Source: Pseudomonadota bacterium
GTDB taxonomy: Bacteria; Pseudomonadota; Alphaproteobacteria; Reyranellales; Reyranellaceae
Length of the DNA stretch: 64,000 nucleotides
Assembly (NCBI GenBank): GCA_018240685.1
Contig: JAFEFG010000002.1
Coordinates: 20,075 to 84,074 of the forward strand
Reading direction: 5' to 3'
A program made the position numbers and the translations under genes. Below are positions 7,983-15,930 of this stretch, piece by piece (the first letter of the stretch is position 1; each line of letters opens with the position of its first letter). The notes under the pieces were generated by a model. That model saw nothing but the letters and a program-made list of their open reading frames with translations, did not search any database and had not been told where the DNA came from.

Positions 7983-9041
7983 TTACGCCGACAACGGCTC
8001 GTAGACGACGCCGTCGATCAGGTTCTCTTCATAGAGGCGTGCGAGATCGATGCCGCCGGCGGGCAGCGCCGGCTGGAAATCGGCAATGGCGCGGGCGACG
8101 CGCGCTTCCTGGTCGCGCCGCAGCTTCTCCGCTTCCTCGACCGTGACGGCCGTGAAGCGCACGACCTGACCTGGCAGCAGGCGTCCCAGCCGCGGCAGGT
8201 CGACCGACGCAATGGTCGCGATCTTCGGATAGCCGCCCACGGTCTGGCGGTCGGCCAGCAGCACGATCGGCAGGCCGGCGCCCGGCACCTGGATCGCGCC
8301 CGGCGCGATGCCGTCGGAGATGATGTCGGCACCGCCCTTGGCCGGCGGCGTGGCATGCTCGATCACCGGGCCCTCGAAGCGGATGCCCATGCGGTCCGCT
8401 TCCTTGGAGACGCGGTACTCCGACTCGACGAAGGTCTTGCGGCCCTTGTCGCTGAAATACTCCTCCTGCGGTCCCCACACGACGCGCACCGGTCCCTTGC
8501 CGTAGTCGAACGGCTGGGCGAGCTTGCGCTCGTCGCGCGCGGGCGCGTCACTGCGGGCCAGCGGCAGCACGTCGCCGCCGGCGAGCTTGCGGCCCTCGAA
8601 GCCGCCGATCCCGGCGCGGGCGTAGGTCGAGAGGCTGCCCATGAAGGCGGGCAGGGCGAAGCCGCCTGCCACCGCGAGATAGGCCGTGCTCGATCCCTCG
8701 ACCATGCCGACCTTCAGCGTCTGGCCGCGTTTCAGCAGGTGCGAGCGGTCCGACTCCAGCGGCTTGGGCGGCGCATCGGGCCCCTCGATCAGCGACGGCG
8801 ACAGCGGCCCGACCAGCGCGATGCGCACCGAGTCCGCCTCGACCAGCAGGTCCGGCCCCATGACGCCGATCTCGAGCCCCGCGGTGCCGCCGGGATTGCC
8901 GACCAGTGCATTGGCGAGCGCGAGGCCGATCCGGTCCATGGCGCCGGCGGTCGGCATGCCGAGCGCCATGTAGCCCGTGCGGCCCATGTCCTGCAGCGTG
9001 TCGAACAGCCCCGGCCGCACGACCTTCAGGGCCGCGCTCAT
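7983..9041 (-). CDS. pxpC: 5-oxoprolinase subunit C (biotin-dependent carboxyltransferase-like)
   Basis: This 352-residue protein begins MSAALKVVRPGLFDTLQDMGRTGY, the typical PxpC/KipA opening (shown in parts: VVRPGLFDTLQDMGR, MDRIGLALANALVGN, GLEIGVMGP). The later motif ADRQTVGGYPKIATI is also diagnostic. With PxpA and PxpB it opens 5-oxo-L-proline to glutamate at the cost of ATP, recycling a spontaneous damage product of glutamine. Its ATG at 9041 overlaps the stop of pxpB by four bases (ATGA), so the two are translationally coupled. Confidence 0.9.
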   Translation of the reverse strand: MSAALKVVRPGLFDTLQDMGRTGYMALGMPTAGAMDRIGLALANALVGNPGGTAGLEIGVMGPDLLVEADSVRIALVGPLSPSLIEGPDAPPKPLESDRSHLLKRGQTLKVGMVEGSSTAYLAVAGGFALPAFMGSLSTYARAGIGGFEGRKLAGGDVLPLARSDAPARDERKLAQPFDYGKGPVRVVWGPQEEYFSDKGRKTFVESEYRVSKEADRMGIRFEGPVIEHATPPAKGGADIISDGIAPGAIQVPGAGLPIVLLADRQTVGGYPKIATIASVDLPRLGRLLPGQVVRFTAVTVEEAEKLRRDQEARVARAIADFQPALPAGGIDLARLYEENLIDGVVYEPLSA

Positions 9042-9778
9042 GCCGTCACCAGGGTCGACCAGTCGAGCGTGCCCGCCTCGACCGCGCGCGCGAGGCGGTC
9101 GAAGGTCGCGCGGTCGACGCGCTCGAAGGTGAGGGAGTCGCCCGGTGCCAGGAAGACCGGCTGCTCGCGGCGCTGGTCGAACATCCACAGCGGCGTGCGG
9201 CCGATCAGGTGCCAGCCGCCCGGACTCTCGAAGGGATAGATCGTCGTCATGTCCATGGCGATGGCGACCGAGGAACGCGGCACGCGCACGCGCGGCTGGC
9301 TGCGCCGCGGCAGGTACAGGCCGGCATCGAGGCCGGCGATGTAGGCGAGGCCGGGCATGAAGCCCAGCACATAGACCGTGAAGGCGGACTTGAGATGCGC
9401 CTCGATCACCTGTTCGGGCGTCTTGCCGGTCCGCTCGGCGACCTCGGCGAGATCGGGCGCGAATTCCTCGCCGTCGTAGCAGCAGGGCACCCTCACGCGC
9501 CGCGTCTTGCCGCCCACCGGCAGGCCGCGCGCCATCAGCGCGTCGATCTCGGGCTGCAGGGCCGCCCGCGACGTCGCCATCGGGTCGTAGGTGACCATCA
9601 GGGACCGCATGGTCGGTACCGTTTCGACCACGCCGGCCAGCCGCCCGGAGGCCTTGGCCTCGCCGATCGCCGCATGCAGGGCCATGACCTGGCCGTTGAT
9701 CCGGGGCGAGATTTCGTTGCCGAATTCGACCGTGAAGGCCGTGTCGCCGCAGGAAAGGTACCGAACGCTCACCAGCAA
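9038..9778 (-). CDS. pxpB: 5-oxoprolinase subunit B (KipI-like allophanate hydrolase subunit 1)
   Basis: This is a 246-residue cyclophilin-fold subunit. Recognisable blocks are GDTAFTVEFGNEISPRIN near the start, VPCCYDGEEFAPDL near residue 97, VYVLGFMPGLAYIAGL near 134, RVPRSSVAIAMDMTTIYP and PGGWHLIGRTP. It pairs with PxpC as the ATP-dependent half of prokaryotic 5-oxoprolinase. It is the first gene of a two-gene minus-strand unit. In many genomes pxpA is in the same operon; here it is divergent, about 200 bases away. Confidence 0.9.
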   Translation of the reverse strand: MLVSVRYLSCGDTAFTVEFGNEISPRINGQVMALHAAIGEAKASGRLAGVVETVPTMRSLMVTYDPMATSRAALQPEIDALMARGLPVGGKTRRVRVPCCYDGEEFAPDLAEVAERTGKTPEQVIEAHLKSAFTVYVLGFMPGLAYIAGLDAGLYLPRRSQPRVRVPRSSVAIAMDMTTIYPFESPGGWHLIGRTPLWMFDQRREQPVFLAPGDSLTFERVDRATFDRLARAVEAGTLDWSTLVTA

Positions 9779-9825
9779 AACTCTGGAACAATCACAGGCA
9801 GAAGGCGCCGGTTCCGGACGCCGGC

Positions 9826-9900
9826 GTCATCCCGGGCGCAGCGGCAGGTCCTCGGCGGCACTCCATCGAAGGCCCCACGCTGCGCTGCGCTCGGGATGAC
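9826..9900. repeat. 75-bp inverted-repeat element (REP/MITE-like) between pxpB and pxpA
   Basis: The ends are GTCATCCCGGGCGCAGCG (9826-9843) and CGCTGCGCTCGGGATGAC (9883-9900). One is the reverse complement of the other at 17 of 18 positions. From memory, GTCATCCCGAGCGCAGCG-type ends mark a dispersed intergenic palindrome common in alphaproteobacterial genomes and often mistranslated as part of proteins. No second copy is in this window, so its dispersal here is not shown. It falls within the divergent control region of the 5-oxoprolinase genes. Confidence 0.65.
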
Positions 9901-9975
9901 ACCGGCTCGTTCCTCGACGCTTTGGGTTTGGTCGAACTCTCCTTAAGATAGCGGCTTCGATCGAAGGAGTCTCGC

Positions 9976-10776
9976 ATGTCAGCAGCCACCACCAACGCCG
10001 GACTGGTGAATATCAACTCCGATCTGGGCGAAAGCTTCGGGCCCTGGGTGATGGGCAACGACGCCGAGGTGCTGAAGATCGTGAAATCCGCCAACGTGGC
10101 CTGCGGCTTCCATGCCAGCGACCCCGTGGTGATGATGGATACGGTGAAGCTCTGCGTGCAGAACGGCGTCAGCATCGGCGCCCACCCCGGCTTCGCCGAC
10201 CTGCAGGGCTTCGGCCGGCGCGTCATCCAGCTCACGGTCAAGGAACTCGAGGCCAACATCGCCTACCAGCTCGGCGCCCTGCAGGCGGTGGCCGCGCTGC
10301 ACGGCGCCAAGGTCACGCACATCAAGCCGCACGGCATGATGGGCAACATGTCGGCCGACAGCGTCGAGATGTCGGAGGCCATCGCGCGCGCCGCCAAGGC
10401 GGTCGACCGCGACATCATCTTCCTGTGCCAGGCCAATACCGAGCAGGGCAAGGCGGCGCGCAAGTACGGCCTGCGCGCGGCGGAGGAGGTGTTCGCCGAC
10501 CGCACCTACACGGATGCCGGCACGCTCACCCCGCGCAAGGAGCCCAACGCGATGATCAAGGACGCCGCGCAGGCCGTGGCGCATGTGCGGCGCATGGTCG
10601 ACGAGCAGGCGATCTACTCGACCTCGGGCAAGCGCATTCCCTGCCAGGTCGATTCGATCTGCGTGCACGGCGACGGCCCGACCGCGATCCCGGTCTCCAC
10701 GGCCGTGCGCGAAGGGTTGGAGGCGGCCGGCATCCGCATCGTCACCCTGCCGGAACTGCCGAGCCTCAAGCACTAG
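9976..10776 (+). CDS. pxpA: 5-oxoprolinase subunit A (LamB/YcsF family)
   Basis: This is a 266-residue LamB/YcsF protein. It begins with the family signature NINSDLGESFGPW at residues 12-24, then VACGFHASDP, IGAHPGFADLQGFGRR and HIKPHGMMGNM, and ends with ICVHGDGPTAI. The conserved Asp and His residues fit a hydrolase of the TIM-barrel polysaccharide-deacetylase type. It supplies the subunit of 5-oxoprolinase that acts with PxpB/PxpC encoded on the opposite strand. ATG at 9976 follows GAAGGAGTCTCGC. Confidence 0.9.
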   Translation: MSAATTNAGLVNINSDLGESFGPWVMGNDAEVLKIVKSANVACGFHASDPVVMMDTVKLCVQNGVSIGAHPGFADLQGFGRRVIQLTVKELEANIAYQLGALQAVAALHGAKVTHIKPHGMMGNMSADSVEMSEAIARAAKAVDRDIIFLCQANTEQGKAARKYGLRAAEEVFADRTYTDAGTLTPRKEPNAMIKDAAQAVAHVRRMVDEQAIYSTSGKRIPCQVDSICVHGDGPTAIPVSTAVREGLEAAGIRIVTLPELPSLKH

Positions 10777-10965
10777 GCCGACAAGCGGCCGCGGTCTGTG
10801 TCGGCGCCAGCCGGCCGCCCTTTGCGTCGGCCGGAAGCCGCTTGCGGTTACAAAGATCGTCGTGACAAGAAACCGGGAGTTGCGATACGAGCCTGTCGTC
10901 CACTGGATGAGTGGGGTCTAGGGCGGAGACCTCGTTTCTGAGTACGGCGGGAGAGGCCTGGTGAC

Positions 10966-12225
10966 ATGAATCGACTGCGCGATGTGTCGTCTGCAATGCG
11001 CGATGGGTGGAGGACGTGGGCCGGGCTCGCCTGTATCGCCGTTCTGGTGACCGGTTGTTACGAAAAGAACAAGCTTGCCGCACCGCCGCCGGCGAAGGTC
11101 ACGGTTGCCGCCCCGGTTCAGGCGCCGATCACGCTCTACGCAGAGTTCACAGGCAAGACGGCGCCGTCTCTTTCGGTCGATCTCGAAGCCCGCGTGGAGG
11201 GCTATCTGACCGCCATCGGCTATCGCGACGGCGAGGCGGTCAAGAAGGGGCGGGAGCTTTTCGAGATCGAGAAGAACCAGTACCAGGACCAGGTCACGGT
11301 TCAGCAGGGGCAGCTGACCATGGCCCAGGCCAAGGAGGCCAACGCGAAGGTCCAGTACGACCGTCAGGTCGCCCTCGGCCAGAAGGAGGCGGCAAGCCAG
11401 CGCTCCGTCGAGGATTTCCGGGCGACACTCGACACCGCCAGGGGGCAGGTGACGGCCAACGAGGCAAGCCTGGACCTCGCCAAGGTGAATCTCGGCTATA
11501 CGACCATCCGTGCGCCGTTCGACGGTGTGGTGACCCGTCATCTCGTCGATGTCGGCTCGCTGGTCGGGTCTTCGGGACCGACCAAGCTCGCCACCATCCT
11601 TCAGGTCGATCCGCTCTACGTCTATTTCAACATGACGGAGCAGCAGCAGATCGACATGCGCGACGCCCTGGCCGCACAGGGCAAGACGCTGCGCGACATC
11701 CGCGAGAAGAATATCGAGCCTCCGGTCGAGGTTGCCTTGGCGCAGGACAAGACGTTCAGGTACTCGGGCCGGATCGACTATATCGCGCCGCAGCTCGACG
11801 GCTCCACCGGCTCGCTGCAGATGCGCGCCACCCTCGCCAACAAGGACGTGGAATTGGTGCCCGGCCAGTTCGTGCGGGTCCGCGTGCCCATCGGCAAGAT
11901 CGACAAGGCGCTCCTGGTCGATGACACGGCGGTGCGATCCAACCAGGTCGGCAGCTATGTCATGGTGGTCGGCAAGGACAACGTCGTCGAGCAGCGCTTC
12001 GTGACGACCGGCCCGGTCGAGGGTCAGCTGCGCGTCGTCACCAAGGGGCTGAATGCCGGCGACAGGGTGGTGATCGGCTCCCTCCAGCGCGCCATCTCGG
12101 GCAAGAGCGTCAACCCTGTTGACGGCGCCATGGCGGCCCTGCCGTCGACGACCGGCTCCACGACGACCGGTTCCACTCCGACCGGTTCCACTCCGACCGG
12201 CACCAAGAGCAAGATCTCTCCCTGA
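10966..12225 (+). CDS. RND efflux periplasmic adaptor, lipoprotein (MexA/AcrA family)
   Basis: This 419-residue membrane fusion protein has a signal peptide ending in a lipobox, LVTG followed by Cys31, so it should be lipid-anchored in the inner membrane. After it come the barrel-sandwich half motif (VDLEARVEGYLTAIGYRDGEAVKKGRELFEI in pieces around 72-100), an alpha-hairpin rich in Gln/Ala, the second lipoyl half (YTTIRAPFDGVV, about 179-190) and the beta-barrel domain (VELVPGQFVRVRVPIG region). It would link the RND pump 25 bases downstream to an outer-membrane channel that is not encoded here. Its C-terminus carries a short Thr-Gly-Ser repeat, noted separately. Confidence 0.9.
   Translation: MNRLRDVSSAMRDGWRTWAGLACIAVLVTGCYEKNKLAAPPPAKVTVAAPVQAPITLYAEFTGKTAPSLSVDLEARVEGYLTAIGYRDGEAVKKGRELFEIEKNQYQDQVTVQQGQLTMAQAKEANAKVQYDRQVALGQKEAASQRSVEDFRATLDTARGQVTANEASLDLAKVNLGYTTIRAPFDGVVTRHLVDVGSLVGSSGPTKLATILQVDPLYVYFNMTEQQQIDMRDALAAQGKTLRDIREKNIEPPVEVALAQDKTFRYSGRIDYIAPQLDGSTGSLQMRATLANKDVELVPGQFVRVRVPIGKIDKALLVDDTAVRSNQVGSYVMVVGKDNVVEQRFVTTGPVEGQLRVVTKGLNAGDRVVIGSLQRAISGKSVNPVDGAMAALPSTTGSTTTGSTPTGSTPTGTKSKISP
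12151..12200. repeat. Three 15-bp in-frame direct repeats in the adaptor gene
   Basis: Units starting at 12151, 12166 and 12181 read ACCGGCTCCACGACG, ACCGGTTCCACTCCG and ACCGGTTCCACTCCG, and a fourth begins ACCGGCACC. They encode TGSTT, TGSTP, TGSTP and TGT at the extreme C-terminus of the efflux adaptor. The exact identity of units two and three suggests recent slippage. The tail lies outside the folded adaptor core. Confidence 0.85.
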
Positions 12226-12250
12226 CACCGGCAGTTCCGAGGCGGAGCCC

Positions 12251-15200
12251 ATGTTTTCGCGCTTCTTCATCGAGCGGCCGGTGCTGTCCAACACGCTGGC
12301 GTTCCTTATCGTCCTGCTGGGAATTCTGTCCCTTACCAGCCTGCCGGTTTCGCAGTATCCCAACGTGGTGCCGCCCACCGTCTCGGTGACCGCGACCTAT
12401 CCCGGCGCCAACGCCCGGACCGTGATGGACACGGTGGCCCTGCCGATCGAGCAGCAGGTGAACGGTGTCGACGGCATGCTCTACATGCAGTCGACCAGCG
12501 GCAACGACGGCAGCTATTCGCTGGTGGTCACCTTTGCCATCGGCACCGACCCGGACATGGCGCAGGTGCTGGTCCAGAACCGCGTCTCGCTGGCCTCCGC
12601 CCAGCTACCCACCGCGGTCTCGACGCAGGGGCTGAACGTCCAGAAGGTGTCGACTTCCATCCTGAAGTTCGTGAATCTCTATTCGCAGGACGGGCGCTAC
12701 GACAACCTGTTCCTCGCCAACTACGCCACCCTCAGTCTGAAGAACGAACTCGCGCGGCTTCCGGGCGTCGGTTCCGTCACCGTGCTGGGGTCCGGCAACT
12801 ACGCGATGCGCGTATGGCTCGATCCCGATCGCCTGCAGACCTACGGCCTGACGCCGAGCGATGTTACCGCCGCGATCCAGCAGCAGAGCACCGAGGTCAC
12901 GGCGGGTCTTGTGGGGGCGCCGCCCACCCCGTCCATGGTGAACTTCCAGTACGCCATCAACGTCATCGGCCGCTTCGACGAGGCGAAGGACTTCGAGAAC
13001 ATCGTGGTGAAAGTCCTCGACGAAGGTGGCGGCAGGATCGTACGCATCCGCGACATCGGCCGCGTCGAGCTGGGCGCCGCCACCTACGGCCACACCGCGA
13101 CGCTCGATGGCAAGCCTTCGGCGGCTATCGCCATCAGTCAGCTGACCGGCGCCAATGCGCTGGCCGTTGCCGAAGAAGTCGACGCCAAGATGAAGGAGCT
13201 CGCCAGGGCCTTCCCGGCAGGGCTCACCTACAAGGTATCCTTCGACAGCACCAAGTTCGTCACTGCCTCCATCGACGAAGTGTACGAGACGCTCGTTATC
13301 GCCGCGGCGCTGGTACTGGTCGTCATCCTGCTCTTCCTCCAGGACTGGCGGGCCATGCTGGTGCCGGCGACCACGGTGCCGGTGACCATCATCGGCGCCT
13401 TCGTGGCCATGGCGCTGCTCGGCTACACCGTGAATACCACCAGCCTGTTCGCCCTGGTGCTCGCCATCGGCATCGTGGTGGACGATGCCATCGTCATCGT
13501 CGAAGGCGTGTCGCGTCACATGGATGCGGGCATGTCCAGCCGCGAGGCGGCGGTGAAGGCCATGTCGGAGCTGTTCGGTCCCATCATCGGCATTACGCTC
13601 GTCCTGATGGCGGTGTTCCTGCCGGCGGCCACCATGTCCGGTCTCACCGGCAAGATGTACCAGCAGTTCGCGCTGGTCATCGCCGCCACCGCCGTGATCT
13701 CGGCGATCAACGCGGCCACTCTAAAGCCGACGCAATGCGCGTTGTGGTTGCGCCCCTCGACGCCGCCGGAGAGGCGGAATTTGGTCTATCGCGGCTTCAA
13801 TGCCGCCTATGCCGTCGTCGAGAGGATCTATGTCGCCGTGGTGCGCCGGCTGGTGCGCTTTGCGTCGCTCACCACGCTTGTCGGGCTGGGGCTGGTCGGC
13901 GTTGCCTTCTATGGCCTGTCGCAGGTGCCGACAGGCTTCCTGCCGGACGAGGACCAGGGCTACTTCGTCATCAGCCTGAATCTGCCCGACTCGGCCTCGG
14001 CGCAGCGCACCGAGACCGCGGTCGCCGAGGCGGTCGCGCGCATCCGGCCGCTCGACGGCATCGACAGCGTCATCGGCGTGTCGGGCATCTCACCACTCGA
14101 CAACAATGCCACGCTCTACAGCACGGGCATGCTGTACGTGGTGCTGAAGGACTGGAGCGAGCGCAAGACCGCCGCGCTGAGCGCCGCCAGCATCGGCAGC
14201 AAGGTGCGCACCGTGCTCGCCGATCTTGGCACCGCCGAGGCCACGATCCTGATGCCGCCGCCCATTCAAGGCATCGGCAATGCGGCAGGCTTCACCATGA
14301 TGGTGGAGATGAAGGACGGCAGTTCCAGCTTTGTCACCCTGCAGGACACCGCCGACGAGATCGTCGACGAGGCTGCCACCCAGACCGGTCTCTCCCATGT
14401 GACGACCAACTTCCGGGGCAACGTCAAGCAGCTGCGCCTCGTGGTGGACCGGGTGAAGGCCGAGACGTACGGGCTCACCGTCGGCCAGGTGTTCACGGCG
14501 CTGGAGACCTATGTCGGCTCGAGCTACGTGAACCAGTTCACCAAGTTCAACTACGTCTTCCAGGTCTACGTTCAGGCCGACGCGCCGTTCCGCCTGCAGC
14601 CCGACGACATCCTGAAACTCAAGGTGAAGGGGGCGGGAGGAAAGATGGTGGCCCTCGGCGAGGTGGCGCGGTTCGTGGACGATGTCGGGCCGCCGCTCAT
14701 CACCCTCTACAATCTCTATCCTGCGGCGCAGGTGACCGGCGGCCCGGCGACCGGCTTCAGCTCGGGGGACGCGATGACGCTGATGAGCGAGGTCGCCGGT
14801 CGGGTGCTGCCGTCGTCCATGGGGACGGCATGGACCGCCATGTCCTACCAGGAGCAGTTGATCGGCAACCAGATCTACTATGTCTTCGGCATCGCGCTGG
14901 TGCTGGTCTATTTCGTCCTGTCCAGCCAGTACGAAAGCTGGCTGCGGCCGCTGGCGGTGATCCTCGCGGTGCCGCTCACCCTGCTTGGCACCGTGGTGGC
15001 ACTCGCGGCCACCGGCCTGCCGAACGACCTGTACACGCAGATCGGTATCGTGCTGCTCGTCGCCCTCGCGGCCAAGAATGCCATCCTCATCGTGGAATAC
15101 GCCCGTGAGCGCCGGGCCGAGGGCATGGAGGCCGGGGCGGCGGCGGTCGAGGCGGCGCGGCTGCGGTTCCGTCCCATCCTCATGACCTCCTTCGCCTTCA

Positions 15201-15367
15201 TCTTCGGCATGCTGCCCCTGGTCTTCGCCACCGGGGCGGGAGCGGGCGCACGCGTGTCGCTCGGCATGGCCGTGGTCAGCGGCATGCTGGCCTCGACCGG
15301 TCTGGCGGTCCTGTTCGTGCCGGCGTTCTTCACGGTGCTGGAGCGGCTGTCGTCCCGCCGCTTGTAG
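12251..15367 (+). CDS. RND family multidrug efflux permease (AcrB/MexB type)
   Basis: This 1038-residue inner-membrane proton/drug antiporter has the usual length for HAE1 pumps. It begins MFSRFFIERPVLSN; the proton-relay residues are Asp411-Asp412 in GIVVDDAIVIVE (TM4) and Lys942 in AAKNAILIVEYARE (TM10), matching AcrB D407/D408/K940. The porter domain contains the expected PGANARTVMDTV and LPGVGSVTVLGSG blocks. The frame is open upstream inside the adaptor gene, but ATG at 12251 fits the family start. It works as a trimer with the lipoprotein adaptor just upstream. No regulator or TolC homologue is adjacent, so substrates are unknown. Confidence 0.93.
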   Translation: MFSRFFIERPVLSNTLAFLIVLLGILSLTSLPVSQYPNVVPPTVSVTATYPGANARTVMDTVALPIEQQVNGVDGMLYMQSTSGNDGSYSLVVTFAIGTDPDMAQVLVQNRVSLASAQLPTAVSTQGLNVQKVSTSILKFVNLYSQDGRYDNLFLANYATLSLKNELARLPGVGSVTVLGSGNYAMRVWLDPDRLQTYGLTPSDVTAAIQQQSTEVTAGLVGAPPTPSMVNFQYAINVIGRFDEAKDFENIVVKVLDEGGGRIVRIRDIGRVELGAATYGHTATLDGKPSAAIAISQLTGANALAVAEEVDAKMKELARAFPAGLTYKVSFDSTKFVTASIDEVYETLVIAAALVLVVILLFLQDWRAMLVPATTVPVTIIGAFVAMALLGYTVNTTSLFALVLAIGIVVDDAIVIVEGVSRHMDAGMSSREAAVKAMSELFGPIIGITLVLMAVFLPAATMSGLTGKMYQQFALVIAATAVISAINAATLKPTQCALWLRPSTPPERRNLVYRGFNAAYAVVERIYVAVVRRLVRFASLTTLVGLGLVGVAFYGLSQVPTGFLPDEDQGYFVISLNLPDSASAQRTETAVAEAVARIRPLDGIDSVIGVSGISPLDNNATLYSTGMLYVVLKDWSERKTAALSAASIGSKVRTVLADLGTAEATILMPPPIQGIGNAAGFTMMVEMKDGSSSFVTLQDTADEIVDEAATQTGLSHVTTNFRGNVKQLRLVVDRVKAETYGLTVGQVFTALETYVGSSYVNQFTKFNYVFQVYVQADAPFRLQPDDILKLKVKGAGGKMVALGEVARFVDDVGPPLITLYNLYPAAQVTGGPATGFSSGDAMTLMSEVAGRVLPSSMGTAWTAMSYQEQLIGNQIYYVFGIALVLVYFVLSSQYESWLRPLAVILAVPLTLLGTVVALAATGLPNDLYTQIGIVLLVALAAKNAILIVEYARERRAEGMEAGAAAVEAARLRFRPILMTSFAFIFGMLPLVFATGAGAGARVSLGMAVVSGMLASTGLAVLFVPAFFTVLERLSSRRL

Positions 15368-15523
15368 CGTCGGCCGCGCGCGATCGAGACGGAAGCGTTC
15401 GGCCTGCCATTGCGGGTGGCACGGGACAGGTCTTCAGGACGATATCGTCGCCGGCCAAGCGGGGCGCTTACTTCCGGTTCGGACAGCCGCTGCATGGCTC
15501 GATCGGGCGGTTGGGCGAACCTG

Positions 15524-15542
15524 GCAATTATGCTATAATTGC
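15524..15542. promoter_or_regulatory. AT-rich perfect inverted repeat
   Basis: GCAATTAT and ATAATTGC are exact reverse complements around the three-base centre GCT. It sits in an unusually AT-rich patch (about 15520-15560) of otherwise GC-rich DNA, which is typical of a promoter or a dimeric regulator site. TATAAT occurs within it. Which gene it would control is unclear, since the nearest start downstream is about 390 bases away. Confidence 0.35.
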
Positions 15543-15645
15543 AATAAATATTGGCGGAATGATGCGATAAAGACAACGCCATCGATTGATGCTCCGGTCG
15601 GCGGCATCGAGGGGAGGCGGCTGTCCGCTCCGATTCTCCGCAAAC

Positions 15646-15723
15646 CCTCGCGAGATTCGTCGAGCCTCGCGAGGAATTGGATCGGATGCAGTGACGACAG
15701 CGTTTTGGGCCAATCCTCGCGAG
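15646..15723. repeat. Three copies of CCTCGCGAG
   Basis: The nine-base word CCTCGCGAG occurs at 15646-15654, 15665-15673 and 15715-15723, with start-to-start distances of 19 and 50 bases. The core TCGCGA is itself palindromic. Clustering in an intergenic region upstream of the molybdenum hydroxylase gene could mark regulator binding, or may be a chance outcome of GC-rich sequence. Confidence 0.4.
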
Positions 15724-15930
15724 CCCGTTTTTTTGATGAGGATGCAGCGGGGGGGAGGAGGAGGCGCACGGCGCGGCAAAGTCTTCGGGCAGCCTTTCCG
15801 CATCGGCGTTCGAGGTTTCCCACCGCTATGGGAAAGAGGCGAAACGCGAACCCGCGTCGCCTTGTGCCGCATCCGTCCGCCGCTATAGTCCGCCCCAACC
15901 CGATTGAGACCCATTTTCGAGGAGTGGCGT

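Larger units (their letters stand above)
15368..15930. other. 563-bp intergenic region with repeats, no convincing gene
   Basis: Between the RND pump and the molybdenum hydroxylase gene, frames on both strands are short, overlap one another and have no family features. The stretch holds an AT-rich perfect inverted repeat (15524-15542) and three copies of CCTCGCGAG, both listed separately. A G-run (15747-15760) lies near its middle. The last bases before 15931 carry GAGGAGT, the ribosome site of the next gene. Confidence 0.6.
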
